A DNA stretch of 64,000 nt from an uncultured Chitinophaga sp. (GCF_946479755.1 NZ_CAMLHC010000006.1:186001-250000); one strand, 5' to 3'; positions 43,770 through 53,179 are shown, counted from the stretch's first letter. Notes: a model not told the origin generated them from the letters alone. A program made the numbers and translations.

Positions 43770-44597
43770 ATGAAGAAGAATATAATTACGGCTGCAGCTT
43801 TGCTGCTGGCTTCCTGCGCTTTCGGTCAAACTAAACCGCTCATTGGTATTATCTTCAAGGGAACTGACAGTACCGGTCATCAGGCTGCTATACGGAATAC
43901 AGTGGAAGACGCCTTTCTGCGCGCCAAACGCTTTGATTTCGTGGAGCGGGATGAACTTACTGAAGTAAAAGGTCAGCCAACGGAAAGCGCACAGCTGTCG
44001 GCCATGAGAGACCTGAAGGCCCAGTACCTGCTGGTAGGCAACGTGGTGAGTGTCATGGAAGACGAGAAACAGTCCAAACTGCCGGTATTTGGTAATTCCG
44101 TCACCCAGCAAACAGAAGTGATCTTCAATGTGAAAGTGCTGGACGTGAATTCCGGTGAACTGGTAGCTGCCGGTAACTTCTCCAATACCGGCAAAGGAAA
44201 GAACGGCTTCAACGACGCGCTGGCCGGCACCCGCGGCCGCCTCGACAAATTCGTTAAAGAGAATTTCAGACTGATGGCCACCATAGCGTCCGTAGAAGAG
44301 AAAAACGCCTACGGCGATGCCGTAAAAGTGCTGCTGTCAGCCGGCAAGGCGGTCGACCTGCGGGAAGGCGATGAATTCAAAGTGTATGAAGCCGTGGAAG
44401 TGAACGTAGACGGTAAAAAAATCACCCGTAAGAAAACCGTGGGAAAGATTATCGTTTCCCGTATCGAAGATGAACACTTCAGCGTTTGTACCGTGGTGGA
44501 AGGCGCCGGAGAAATCACCAAGCTGGCCGGCAACGGAGCTACCCTCCGCTGTGAGCTGACCGCCGAAGCGCCCAGGAAACTGTTTTTCCAGAAATAG
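43770..44597 (+). CDS. Secreted CsgG/LpoB-like protein
   Basis: 275 residues with a Sec signal peptide (IITAAALLLASCAFGQ). The body starts with a beta-alpha segment in which a helix pairs with RFDFVERDELTEV, and then has LKAQYLLVGNVVSVMED, as in the CsgG/LpoB ATP-free fold of periplasmic proteins that gauge outer-membrane or cell-wall complexes. The C-terminal part (KAVDLREGDEFKVYEAVEVNVDGK) resembles FlgT-type ends. It ends before a bidirectional terminator. Family assignment is by pattern only. Confidence 0.72.
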   Translation: MKKNIITAAALLLASCAFGQTKPLIGIIFKGTDSTGHQAAIRNTVEDAFLRAKRFDFVERDELTEVKGQPTESAQLSAMRDLKAQYLLVGNVVSVMEDEKQSKLPVFGNSVTQQTEVIFNVKVLDVNSGELVAAGNFSNTGKGKNGFNDALAGTRGRLDKFVKENFRLMATIASVEEKNAYGDAVKVLLSAGKAVDLREGDEFKVYEAVEVNVDGKKITRKKTVGKIIVSRIEDEHFSVCTVVEGAGEITKLAGNGATLRCELTAEAPRKLFFQK

Positions 44598-44610
44598 CTT
44601 GCTCCTCTAT

Positions 44611-44650
44611 AAAAAAGAAACCGGCTGCATCAGCGGCCGGTTTCTTTTTT
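44611..44650. terminator. Bidirectional terminator
   Basis: AAAAAAGAAACCGG and CCGGTTTCTTTTTT form a 14-bp perfect stem. It also overlaps the last codons of the minus-strand hydrolase gene. Confidence 0.9.
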
Positions 44651-45733
44651 TAACTCCTCCAGGGCTATCGCCGCCACCTCTTCGGTTACCTTGGTCGGTG
44701 AATTACAATCACAGTTACTAAAGCCCAGTACATAAATATCTTCACCGGGAATATACACCCCCATTGTTTTGTATCCGAAAATGCTGCCGCCGTGTTCTCT
44801 CACGGTCACCCCTTTGATATCTTTAAACTGCCAGCCATAGCCGTAGTTGTGGGCTTCACCGTTGTTGAGATTGTACCGGGTGAACGCTTTCCGGGTTTCT
44901 TCCTTGTTCAGTAACAGGTGCTGGTTCACGGCATTTTGCCATTTCAGCAGATCGGCGGTGGTAGACATGAGTGCGCCGGCTGCATAGGCAAGGTCGTAGC
45001 TGATCACCGTTTTATTCACATACACGGAATCCTTTTTATGATAGCCGTACGCCCTGTTTTTAATGACTTGCCTGTCGCTGGCGTAGTAGGTCTCATGCAT
45101 GCCAACTTTATCGAGGATATTTTTCTGGATGAAATCTTTGTAAGCTTCGCCGGAAACTTTGGCTACTATATATCCCAGCAGAAAATAGCCGGAGTTGTTA
45201 TAGGCATATTTTTCACCAGGGGCGCTGTTTACCGGTTCATTTTTAAAAAAGTCGATCACCATTTCAGGCGTCATCTCTTTCTGCGCGATGGTGGGGAGGG
45301 TCTTCATCCGGAGGTAGTCCTGGATGCCGGAAGTGTGGGTCAGCAGGTGGTGAAGCGTGATGTTACCGCCATTAGGGAAGTCAGGCAGGTATTTAGACAG
45401 CGGGTCTTTAACGCTTAACTTGCCCTGTTGTTCCAGCATGAGAATGGCGACGGCGGTAAACTGCTTGGTCATAGAACCTATCTGGAACACGTTATCGGCA
45501 GTGAGCGGCGTACCTGATTCCAGGTTGGCTTTTCCCCATGCTTTCTGGTAGATGGGTTTGCCTTTCTGCGCGATCATAAAGACGCCGCCAGGGCCATCTT
45601 TGTCTTTAAAGAGGGTGGCGATCAGGCTATCGGCACGGGCTTCGAGGCGCTGGGCGTAAATAATCCGGGTGGGACAACAGATGGTGATCAACAGTAACAG
45701 CAATAAGGGATAGTATTGTCGGAAATGCATCAT
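44630..45733 (-). CDS. Class C beta-lactamase-like serine hydrolase
   Basis: 367 residues with a Sec signal (YPLLLLLLITICC, cut near IIYAQ). The serine hydrolase motifs are in order: GSMTKQF with the SxxK nucleophile, YAYNNSGYFLLG with the Y-x-N, and HGGSIFGYK as the KTG-like triad. Members act as peptidases or esterases on cell-wall or small ester substrates, rarely as beta-lactamases. Its C-terminal end, KKETGR, lies within a hairpin. It is monocistronic. Confidence 0.9.
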   Translation of the reverse strand: MMHFRQYYPLLLLLLITICCPTRIIYAQRLEARADSLIATLFKDKDGPGGVFMIAQKGKPIYQKAWGKANLESGTPLTADNVFQIGSMTKQFTAVAILMLEQQGKLSVKDPLSKYLPDFPNGGNITLHHLLTHTSGIQDYLRMKTLPTIAQKEMTPEMVIDFFKNEPVNSAPGEKYAYNNSGYFLLGYIVAKVSGEAYKDFIQKNILDKVGMHETYYASDRQVIKNRAYGYHKKDSVYVNKTVISYDLAYAAGALMSTTADLLKWQNAVNQHLLLNKEETRKAFTRYNLNNGEAHNYGYGWQFKDIKGVTVREHGGSIFGYKTMGVYIPGEDIYVLGFSNCDCNSPTKVTEEVAAIALEELKKETGR

Positions 45734-45843
45734 GGCTGATAATAGATTTTGATGTCTGTCAAAAGTAAAGAGAGAGCGGCATCAGGGATATGAGTTGGGG
45801 TAAAAAGGGACATATTTGGTTCGAAAGCCCGGATTTTTGTGAT

Positions 45844-45879
45844 AAAAAAAGAAAAGCCCCGCCGGTGATCTGGCAGGGC
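45844..45879 (-). terminator. Terminator of the second receptor operon
   Basis: On the minus strand GCCCTGCC pairs with GGCGGGGC (one G-U) around an 8-nt loop, followed by TTTTCTTTTTTT. Confidence 0.8.
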
Positions 45880-45900
45880 ATTCGCAGGTATAGGGGATTT

Positions 45901-46695
45901 TTACCAGGGTCTGTCAGCATAAAAGTATAAGCGGGTGATGTCCAGCTGGACCGGGCCAGGCGTCAGGAAGTATGGCTGCACGATCCCTGTTTCTCCGGCG
46001 AGCGGGAAGTTCATGCCAAAGGTGGGTACGCTGCTGAAACTCTCGCTGTCACCAAAAGCCCATTGGTCTGTGGTGCCGGCTTTTGTAAAACAGATAACGG
46101 CGCCATTCAGCTCGTTTTTGCTGTCAAAATCCGCTGACGGTATATAGTCCGCATACAGCCACGTATTGGGTTTTACATTTTTCGTGAGATAAGCCCGGTA
46201 TTCCATCCCGGTGGTAGCGTCTTTCCGGTAAAGGAAAATGTCAAAAGGTGCATCGCCAGCAGCATAGCGGACATAAAATCCCAGTTTGTTGGTAGCGGGA
46301 TCGGCTGCCGGTTGTTGGATATCCAGCTCTTTACCGTCGAAATAGATAAAGTTAAAAAGAGCTTTGGTGCCACTGGCCGGCAGCGGTTTCCTGAAAAGGA
46401 CCGTACGGGTAGTAGTATCTGTAAGGGTAAGCGTAGCCTGCTGGCTTAACGGCGAGGTATACACGGCATTGAATGTGATCATCGAGGTGGGGTTGATGAT
46501 GAACTTACCGTGCATGGCAGACACATCATAGACAGTAGTGTCAATAGCTACCTGCAACGCATGTTCGCTGCCGTTATAACCGTTAACGACGACCTGCATG
46601 GCTTTGGCCACTTCCTGATCTTCCTTGTTACAGGCGGCGAAAAGGATACAGAACAGTGCCGGTATGATGGTGATATGTTGTTTAAAAGACTTCAT
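45901..46695 (-). CDS. Lipoprotein, paralogue of its neighbour
   Basis: 264 residues with a lipoprotein signal (IPALFCILFAAC, Cys near 22). The mature domain starts with VVVNGYNGSEHALQVAIDT, which is similar in pattern to the neighbouring protein's ITIKGYNGSNEDLMVKVDT, so the two are paralogues. Both are beta-rich throughout, with GF-Y-V-R-Y-A and FSSVPTFG-like phrases. No known family. It starts 12 bp after the neighbour's stop, so is cotranscribed with the receptor operon; it may bind the receptor's substrate (inference). Confidence 0.8.
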   Translation of the reverse strand: MKSFKQHITIIPALFCILFAACNKEDQEVAKAMQVVVNGYNGSEHALQVAIDTTVYDVSAMHGKFIINPTSMITFNAVYTSPLSQQATLTLTDTTTRTVLFRKPLPASGTKALFNFIYFDGKELDIQQPAADPATNKLGFYVRYAAGDAPFDIFLYRKDATTGMEYRAYLTKNVKPNTWLYADYIPSADFDSKNELNGAVICFTKAGTTDQWAFGDSESFSSVPTFGMNFPLAGETGIVQPYFLTPGPVQLDITRLYFYADRPW

Positions 46696-46707
46696 GATTC
46701 GTGTGTT

Positions 46708-47493
46708 TTATAACTCCAGATTTTTGGTAAACCTGATGCTGTTGTTGGCATCGCTTTCACTAAAGATGTAGATGGTGGAAGAAGGGTTGGGCGCCGATGG
46801 CGTAGGGGCGCTGGACGAAGTGGGATGCCAGGAGTATATCGTTCCCTGCGTATAATACTCGTTGGTACCGGCCTTATAGATATAAGCCTTGAACAGCACG
46901 GCGGTATTCTGCCCGTTATATTGCTGACCGGTAGTGGGAAACGTAGATAGCGTCACGGTTTCGCTGAACTCGTAAGGTTTTACGTTTTTAATACGGGTGA
47001 TTTCTTCGAACACTTTCGGGGTGAAATAATACTTCCCCAATACGATATCCACCGGTTCGCTGTAATGGGTGAGCGTAGGCATGAACATGTAAGAGAGTTT
47101 GATTTTACCCTCTTCTTTAGCCTGTTTTTCCGGCATGTTCATCATTTGTCCGTTCATGTAAAAAAAACTGATGGTGGCCGGTCCTTCTGCTTTTTTTAAC
47201 TCTTTTTCCAGTATGACTTTTCCTGTTTCCCGTCCGGCAATCGTCAGCTTTACAGCAGGTTGCCCGTTGGGAAAGGTATAGGCTTCGCTTTGATTAAAGC
47301 TGCCGTTGTTCAGGTAGTTTTTGAAAGTAAAGGTGTCCACTTTTACCATCAGGTCTTCGTTGCTGCCGTTGTATCCTTTGATGGTGATCGGCATCATGCC
47401 GCCTTCGTAAAAGAACGTGTCTTTTTTATTGCAGGCGGTCAGGGCCAGTAAAAAGGCGCCCGCCAGGAGTGTCAGTATTTTTGTGTGTTTCAT
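46708..47493 (-). CDS. Lipoprotein, paralogue of its neighbour
   Basis: 261 residues with a lipoprotein signal (LTLLAGAFLLALTAC). A beta-rich extracellular domain begins MMPITIKGYNGSNEDLMVKVDT and ends with a Ser/Pro/Thr-rich segment (SSSAPTPSAPNPSS) that may be a flexible linker. It begins 29 bp after the receptor's stop and is transcribed with it. Its similarity to the following gene suggests duplication. It has no recognised catalytic motif. Confidence 0.8.
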   Translation of the reverse strand: MKHTKILTLLAGAFLLALTACNKKDTFFYEGGMMPITIKGYNGSNEDLMVKVDTFTFKNYLNNGSFNQSEAYTFPNGQPAVKLTIAGRETGKVILEKELKKAEGPATISFFYMNGQMMNMPEKQAKEEGKIKLSYMFMPTLTHYSEPVDIVLGKYYFTPKVFEEITRIKNVKPYEFSETVTLSTFPTTGQQYNGQNTAVLFKAYIYKAGTNEYYTQGTIYSWHPTSSSAPTPSAPNPSSTIYIFSESDANNSIRFTKNLEL

Positions 47494-47522
47494 TTTTCTT
47501 TTTTTGGAAGATCAGACATTGT

Positions 47523-50500
47523 TTAGAAAGAATAGGAAACGGACAGGCTGAAAGACGTGCCTACTTTACGGATAAAGGTGTCTTTGTCTCCGGTGCGGGT
47601 TTTTGTCTTTCCGTCTGCGGATGTTTCATACTGTCCCTCTTCGTATTTCTGTGAAAAACCGGGTTTCCATTCGTAGATGTCGCTCCATTCGGTCACCGGA
47701 ATTTCAGACAGGGAAAGACCTTTCCACTTGTCCTGGTATTTATAGGTATCGACGCTGTTGATGTAGAAACGGTAAGGCGTATTGGTGATGTTGCTGATAT
47801 TCAGTCTTACGGTCAGTTTTTTATCCTTCAGGAAAGCGTAGCTTAACTGTGCATCCAGCTGGTCGCGGGGACGCTCGTATTCTACAATATTAGGCGTCAT
47901 CCCTGCGGTGAAGGTTTTATAGCCCATGTGGTTGAAGGCAACGTTAGCGCCTAAACGATTACCTGCATATTGCAGCCCGATATTGTAAAGCACGGGTACC
48001 TGTCCGTATAAAGGCCTTTTTTCTTTTTGCAGTACTTTGGTGCGGTATTCATATTGTTTACCGTATTTATCATCCGTCATACTTTTTCCCTGGAAGGTGC
48101 TGGCCTGTACCTCAGAGCTTTGCAAGGTGAGGTTGCCGCTCAGGAAGATATTGTTCAGCCATTTGGCGCCGGGGTTGATAAATCCGAGCCGCTTGCGCAC
48201 ATCAAATTCCCAGCCGGTAACCTTTGCCCATTCGGAGTTTTGGGTGATAACATACACTCTTCCGCCGGCATCGGGTTGTATGCGGTACAGCTCTACCGGT
48301 TTATCAAAGTATTTATAAAAGAATCCCGCTGAAATCACTTCGCCGGCCTGCGGATACCATTCCAGCCGGAAATCGTAGTGGTCAATGAGCGTGGACAACA
48401 CGCCTTCATTGCGGCGATACGCGCCAATGGCGGGATCGTAACGTATCATGCGGGAGTTCTCAATCAAGGCAGGCCTTACCACTGACTGGGCATAGGCGGC
48501 CCTGATGTTGAAGTCTTTCAGTGGAGTGGCGGTAAGACTGGCGGATGGCAGATAACGCCATTTTTTTTCTTCTGAGGTGGGATCTGCAAAAGGGGAGACT
48601 ATTTTTCCTGTTTCCGGATCAACATATTTGATCTTCTCTCCCTGTTCTATCATCGTGGTGATGGCAAGATCGTTGGAACCGTTTTTCAGCCTTTCGTATT
48701 GATAATATTCTGCCCTGATCCCCCATACCAGGCGAAGCCAGCTGGTAATGCGGTTGTCCAGCATTCCATAAATCGCCTGATTGGTATTTTTACCTTCGTA
48801 GCTGTTCCGGGAAAAAGAGGCGGGGTAATACAGGAGATCTCTCTGTGGATTGTTGAACTCCAGGTATTTACTCCATTCCTGTACCGGTACAAAAGGATAA
48901 ACGTTACCCATCGTTTCTACCGTACCAATGGGCAATACCATCCAATCGTATGCGCCGCGACGTTCCATGAACTGGTAACCGCCTTTGGCCGTTTGTTTTT
49001 GCCCCAGCAGTTTGAATTGATAACTCAGTGCTGCTTCTGCCATTTTATTGGTTTCATCATACCGGTACTGCGCCCTGTTGAAGGTGCCGTTGCCGGGGTT
49101 GGTAACACCGCTGGGCACTACGTTATAGGTGGTGCTGTTGAGCGTGGTGGTAGGCGCCAGCCAGGCTTCCACGGCGTCTTTTTCCAGGTTGGTCAGTTTG
49201 TTGCGGGAAAGGCTCCAGTCAAATTTAAAAGCGCCGAAGGTGTGTTCGCCGTTGACCCGGTTTTGTAACAGGTCTATAAATTTGGGCCTGTCATATTCCC
49301 GGATGGCAGGATGCTGTTCAAAACCTATTTCGTTGCCCCAGCCTATGATGCGGGAAAACTGGTTGTTAAATACGCGGGAGTAAAAATTGCGGAAAGTGAC
49401 TTTATGGTTTTTGGTGCTCCAGCCCATATTGAGCAATGCGCCCCAGGTGGTATTAAAATTATATTGTTTGGAAGACGTAGGGTATAACTCCTCGCCGGTT
49501 TCGGCGTTGTAGCGCGGTGTGCCTATCTTCTCCCAATCTCCCCGTTCAAAATGGGAGATATCTTCAATTGACTGTTCATTGCGATAGCTGACAGATCCTA
49601 CGAAGCCCAGGCGATGGTTTTTCAGCTGATAATTGCGGCCAAGGCTGAACTGGTAATTCTGGCCGGGGGCAGCCCGGTAAACGCGGGTACCCATTCTCTC
49701 CAGCCCGCCAATTCTTTTGTTTTGTTCGGCGATCATCGCCGGTGTGATCATGGTAACACCCGGTGTGGGGGCGGCATTGGGATTTTTGGGGTTGTAGTTT
49801 TGATTGTTGAAGGTCAGCAGTTCGTCAGGGAAGTGTTCCCGGATGCCGTCGTCGAAGCCCAGGTAATCCTTGCTGCCGCGGCCATAGCCCAGAAACTCTT
49901 TGCCGGTGCTGCCGGAGGTATATTTGCTGCCGACGCCGATGGTGATAAAATTCTGTTGAGGAATAGCGAAGGTGTTGACCTGTATCAGGCCGCCGCCAAA
50001 GCCAAAGCTCATATCGGGGGTCGATGTCTTGGAAACAATCACGTTGTCGATCAGGTTGCTGGGGATAATGTCGAATTCGAAATCGCGCACCTGCACATCT
50101 GTACTGGGTAAGATGGCGCCGTCCATCATAGCGAGGTTGTAGCGTTCCGCAATACCGCGAACGACTACACGACGGTTGTCGTTGGTGCTGATGCCGGAAA
50201 TTCTTTTTAAAGTTTCACCTACGTTTTTATCCGGCAACGCTGCAATCTGCTCCCTGCTGATGCCGTTGGAGATGCCCGCTTCGTTCTTCTGACGGGTATA
50301 GAGCGCATTCGCACTTTCTTTTTTTACGGAAGAGGTGACCACCACACCTGCCAGTGTTTTTTTCTCTCTTTTCAGGGTGATGCTTACTTCGAAGGTCTGA
50401 TCATCTTTTATTTCAATATCGGTGACCAGTTTGGAAAGATAGCCGATAGAAGTTACTTCCGCCTGGTAGGTGCCTTTTGGCAGCGGGAGGGTGAAAGAGC

Positions 50501-50990
50501 CGTCTTTCGCGGTGGTGGTGCCTTTGTCGCCGATGCGGATGGTAACGTCGGGCAACGGGTCGCCGTTGGCTTCATCGATAACTTTGCCAATAACACGGCC
50601 GGGGCCTTTTTTAGCAGGATCGGGTGCCGCTCTGTAAGCGGGGTCGGGGACCAGGAAAATCAGTTTGCCTTTGATGGTATAGGTAATGGGACTTTTGTCG
50701 AAGATCCGCGCCAGCACGGTCGTCAATGCCGCATCAGATAAAGAGAGTGTAACATTTTTGCCATAGGCCGACAGTGCATTTTCGGAATAGGAAAAGCTGA
50801 AACCTGTTTGTCGCTCAAGGTGGGTGCAGGCTTCCCGCAATGGTGTGTTCCTGAATTGTACGGATATCATTTTACGGGTATCCTGTCCGGAAAGCGCGGC
50901 GCTGAATAGTAGCAGGCATCCAAGTAAAATGGTACGCAACGTTTTTCCGGGCAGCATTCGTCTCCAATGCCCCGTTCGGTTTTTTTTCAT
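47523..50990 (-). CDS. TonB-dependent outer-membrane receptor with STN domain
   Basis: 1155 residues from the ATG at 50990 (MKKNRTGHW), preferred over the upstream in-frame ATGs because the signal sequence (LGCLLLFSAALSG) follows it. STN domain at about 40-105 (FRNTPLREACTHLERQTGFSFSYS), a carboxypeptidase-regulatory-like domain at about 130-210 (GRVIGKVIDEANGDPLPDVTIRI), then plug and barrel (PDKNVGETLKRISGI, RVVVRGIAERYN) ending with FSLSVSYSF. It is not SusC-like (no SusD follows); it belongs to the general substrate receptors. STN and the upstream sigma/FecR pair imply induction by its substrate, which is unknown. Confidence 0.93.
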   Translation of the reverse strand: MKKNRTGHWRRMLPGKTLRTILLGCLLLFSAALSGQDTRKMISVQFRNTPLREACTHLERQTGFSFSYSENALSAYGKNVTLSLSDAALTTVLARIFDKSPITYTIKGKLIFLVPDPAYRAAPDPAKKGPGRVIGKVIDEANGDPLPDVTIRIGDKGTTTAKDGSFTLPLPKGTYQAEVTSIGYLSKLVTDIEIKDDQTFEVSITLKREKKTLAGVVVTSSVKKESANALYTRQKNEAGISNGISREQIAALPDKNVGETLKRISGISTNDNRRVVVRGIAERYNLAMMDGAILPSTDVQVRDFEFDIIPSNLIDNVIVSKTSTPDMSFGFGGGLIQVNTFAIPQQNFITIGVGSKYTSGSTGKEFLGYGRGSKDYLGFDDGIREHFPDELLTFNNQNYNPKNPNAAPTPGVTMITPAMIAEQNKRIGGLERMGTRVYRAAPGQNYQFSLGRNYQLKNHRLGFVGSVSYRNEQSIEDISHFERGDWEKIGTPRYNAETGEELYPTSSKQYNFNTTWGALLNMGWSTKNHKVTFRNFYSRVFNNQFSRIIGWGNEIGFEQHPAIREYDRPKFIDLLQNRVNGEHTFGAFKFDWSLSRNKLTNLEKDAVEAWLAPTTTLNSTTYNVVPSGVTNPGNGTFNRAQYRYDETNKMAEAALSYQFKLLGQKQTAKGGYQFMERRGAYDWMVLPIGTVETMGNVYPFVPVQEWSKYLEFNNPQRDLLYYPASFSRNSYEGKNTNQAIYGMLDNRITSWLRLVWGIRAEYYQYERLKNGSNDLAITTMIEQGEKIKYVDPETGKIVSPFADPTSEEKKWRYLPSASLTATPLKDFNIRAAYAQSVVRPALIENSRMIRYDPAIGAYRRNEGVLSTLIDHYDFRLEWYPQAGEVISAGFFYKYFDKPVELYRIQPDAGGRVYVITQNSEWAKVTGWEFDVRKRLGFINPGAKWLNNIFLSGNLTLQSSEVQASTFQGKSMTDDKYGKQYEYRTKVLQKEKRPLYGQVPVLYNIGLQYAGNRLGANVAFNHMGYKTFTAGMTPNIVEYERPRDQLDAQLSYAFLKDKKLTVRLNISNITNTPYRFYINSVDTYKYQDKWKGLSLSEIPVTEWSDIYEWKPGFSQKYEEGQYETSADGKTKTRTGDKDTFIRKVGTSFSLSVSYSF

Positions 50991-51100
50991 ACTTTTAATT
51001 GTTGTTTGTGTTATGGAAATGGCCGCCATTTGGATTCCCGTCCCCGGCGGCTTCATAGCGCACATTACTTATTTCCGCTCCTCTTTGCAGGAGCGGTTTT

Positions 51101-52114
51101 TTATTTGATCAATACTTCTTTACCGGACCTTTTCACGCTGACACCGGCTGTCATGGCCACGATATCCAGTGCCTCGTCTACCGTTGAATGATGCAGGATA
51201 GTAGTGATAATTCCCTGCGCGGCTTCCGGGCTGGCAAAGCGGATGCTGATGCCATAGTACCGTTCCAGCTCTGCGGCCACAGCTTTCAGCGGCTGCTGGC
51301 GGAATATCAGTATGCCGTGCCGCCATGCCCCGATGCTTTCCGCGTCGGGCAGCGTTTGAACGCTGGCTTCGCGGGTAGCGGTGTCAAAATGCAGCTGCTG
51401 CTGTTGGGTGAGCCGTGCCAGAATGCCCGTCTGTGGCCGCGCCTGATCCATGACATTTACGATACCCTCGGCCACGGCTACCTTAATGGAAGGTTCCGTG
51501 GTGCGGTACCGGATATTGAATGCGGTGCCTACATCCACCGTGGTAAGGCTTCCGGTCTGCACGCTGAAAGGATGGGCGCCGCCGTGTTTTACCTCAAAGT
51601 AGGCTTCTCCTTCCAGGATGATGGTACGGTTGGTGATGCCGTAGTTCTTATTGTATTGCAGGCTGCTGACGGCATCGAGGTATACCTGCGAGCTGTCGGG
51701 TAAAGTGATTTTGGTTCTTTTGCCGGCTTCATTATGCAGCTGTACCCATTGCTGTTCCTGTAAAGCCCGTTGCCGGAGGTTTTGCTGCCAGCGCCACCCG
51801 GTGAGGGCGATGATGCCGGTGAATACGGCGGCCACGGCCACTTTCCACCAGCGGACGGTGGACATTTGTTTTACAGGTGTGGCCGGCGCCGGCTGCACCA
51901 GCGCCAGGTACTGCCGGTACTTTTCACCGGCGCCGGTTTCGGGGGTATAGCTTTCACGGGAGAGCTGCTGCCAGTCCTGGTGCAACCACTCCTGCAGGCT
52001 TTCCCGATAGGCGGGATCGTGCAGGTACTGCCGGATCTCGGCCAGCTGCGCTGCGGTGCAACGGCCATTGATATATAGTTCGATAAGTGTTTGGTCAACG
52101 GGTAGTTGCCGCAT
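51101..52114 (-). CDS. FecR family anti-sigma factor
   Basis: 337 residues. N-terminal cytoplasmic part (MRQLPVDQTLIELYINGRCT) with one membrane segment near 90-105 (KVAVAAVFTGIIALTG), then the FecR domain (ITLPDSSQVYLDAVSSLQYNK, IILEGEAYFEVKHG, FSVQTGSLTTVDVGTAFNIRY) and a C-terminal DUF4974-like segment (LKAVAAELERYYGISIRF). It carries the receptor signal to the sigma factor in the next upstream gene. Confidence 0.94.
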   Translation of the reverse strand: MRQLPVDQTLIELYINGRCTAAQLAEIRQYLHDPAYRESLQEWLHQDWQQLSRESYTPETGAGEKYRQYLALVQPAPATPVKQMSTVRWWKVAVAAVFTGIIALTGWRWQQNLRQRALQEQQWVQLHNEAGKRTKITLPDSSQVYLDAVSSLQYNKNYGITNRTIILEGEAYFEVKHGGAHPFSVQTGSLTTVDVGTAFNIRYRTTEPSIKVAVAEGIVNVMDQARPQTGILARLTQQQQLHFDTATREASVQTLPDAESIGAWRHGILIFRQQPLKAVAAELERYYGISIRFASPEAAQGIITTILHHSTVDEALDIVAMTAGVSVKRSGKEVLIK

Positions 52115-52202
52115 ACAGATAGGTGTTTAATGCTTTTACTGTTGTATATCCTTTTGCCGCGGTATTCCCCTATGGCATAACAATTTGTTAATACTGACGG
52201 CG

Positions 52203-52766
52203 CTACAGGATCAGGGAGGCCAGGTGCTGAGCGAGTTGGGTACGTAGCTGTTTGAGTGTGGCGGAGATCTGGTTCTCTACTGTTTTGGGAGAGATATTTA
52301 ACTGCCGGGCGATTTCCTTGTAGGTGAGGTTTTGTTCCCGGTGCAGCAGGAATATCCGGCGCCGTTGTTCGGGCAGGCCGGCAAGGCTTTCCTGGTATTG
52401 ACGTACCAGTTCGCCGTATAATACAGGATCGTTCGTTTCGGCAGCAACAGCAGGCTCCTGGCCGGGTTCAAAAGATAAAAGGCCGTCGACTTTCTGCTGC
52501 CAGGATTTAATCACCCGGTTGCGGGCGATAGTGAATAAGTAGTTCTCAAAAGTGGCGGGATTGGTGACAGACTGCCGGCATTGCCAGACTTTGACCAGTA
52601 TTTCGGTGGTAAGATCTTCTGCGTCCGTTTCATTTTTGAGATAGCGGAAAGTATAACGCAGCAGTCTTTGCCGGTAATAGTGGAATATCGCTTCAAAAGC
52701 GCTATCATCTCCCTGCAGCCAACGTTCTACCGGGCCTGAAATATCCTCATGAGGCATGTTGTACAT
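52203..52766 (-). CDS. ECF RNA polymerase sigma-70 factor
   Basis: 187 residues, start at 52766 or three codons downstream. Region 2: FRYLKNETDAEDLTTEILVKVW; region 4: LAGLPEQRRRIFLLHREQNLTYKEIARQLNISPKTVENQI. It is the first gene of the operon running to the two lipoproteins, and should activate it once FecR releases it. Compared to the other ECF sigma in the window, the recognition helix differs (LTYKEIARQLNISPKTVENQ versus LSHREIADKLGISIRTVEAH), so the two circuits should recognise different promoters (inference). Confidence 0.95.
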   Translation of the reverse strand: MYNMPHEDISGPVERWLQGDDSAFEAIFHYYRQRLLRYTFRYLKNETDAEDLTTEILVKVWQCRQSVTNPATFENYLFTIARNRVIKSWQQKVDGLLSFEPGQEPAVAAETNDPVLYGELVRQYQESLAGLPEQRRRIFLLHREQNLTYKEIARQLNISPKTVENQISATLKQLRTQLAQHLASLIL

Positions 52767-52820
52767 GGTGCTGTTGGCTGCAAAGAAAAAGAATTTGTGT
52801 TAAGGGAGTATTAAGAAATA

Positions 52821-52851
52821 CGGGTAATGCCTGCTGTGAAGGCATTACCCG
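52821..52851 (-). terminator. Hairpin downstream of the two tiny ORFs
   Basis: CGGGTAATGCC and GGCATTACCCG (11 bp perfect) enclose a 9-nt loop and are followed on the minus strand by TATTTCTTAATA. It ends the tiny-gene transcript ahead of the sigma operon. Confidence 0.65.
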
Positions 52852-52866
52852 TTTTACCATGCAAAT

Positions 52867-53067
52867 TTAGTTGTCTTGTTTTTTGTCCCTGAAACGCTTC
52901 CGTACACTGTAACTCAGGCTCATGATAACACAAGCCGGGCATACGCCAAACCTGAAAAAAGTAAGCGCCGCTTTTTTATACCAGGGCAGGTTGGCAGGGA
53001 CGATGGGACAACTGGCGCCATCCCCCTCATATTCTTTGATGCCCCATACGTTGATGCTCTCTTTCAT
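52867..53067 (-). CDS. Small 66-residue protein, second of a tandem pair
   Basis: The N-terminal half is acidic and polar (MKESINVWGIKEYEGDG), then ASCPIVPANLPW and a hydrophobic stretch (KKAALTFFRFGVCPACVIMSLSYS) and a basic end (VRKRFRDKKQDN). Three Cys are present, one as C-x-x-C. It might be a small membrane or secreted peptide. It starts 21 bp after the tiny ORF upstream and is followed by a terminator. No family is recognised. Confidence 0.55.
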   Translation of the reverse strand: MKESINVWGIKEYEGDGASCPIVPANLPWYKKAALTFFRFGVCPACVIMSLSYSVRKRFRDKKQDN

Positions 53068-53088
53068 GGTGACTGATTTTAACCCGGA

Positions 53089-53169
53089 CTAACCCAGAAA
53101 ATGATACAGGCATAAGCCCATCAGCGTGACAGAAACGAGGCATAAAATAATTTTTGTTTGTTTTTTCAT
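53089..53169 (-). CDS. 26-residue hydrophobic peptide, first of a tandem pair
   Basis: From ATG at 53169 to TAG at 53089-53091: a short basic start and one hydrophobic helix (IILCLVSVTLMGLCLYHF), enough to span a membrane. It lies just 11 nt downstream of a strong inverted repeat and 21 bp upstream of the 66-residue ORF, which indicates a small operon. It is too short for a family call; small single-helix membrane peptides often act as regulators or toxins. Confidence 0.5.
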   Translation of the reverse strand: MKKQTKIILCLVSVTLMGLCLYHFLG

Positions 53170-53179
53170 GGTTGTAAAT

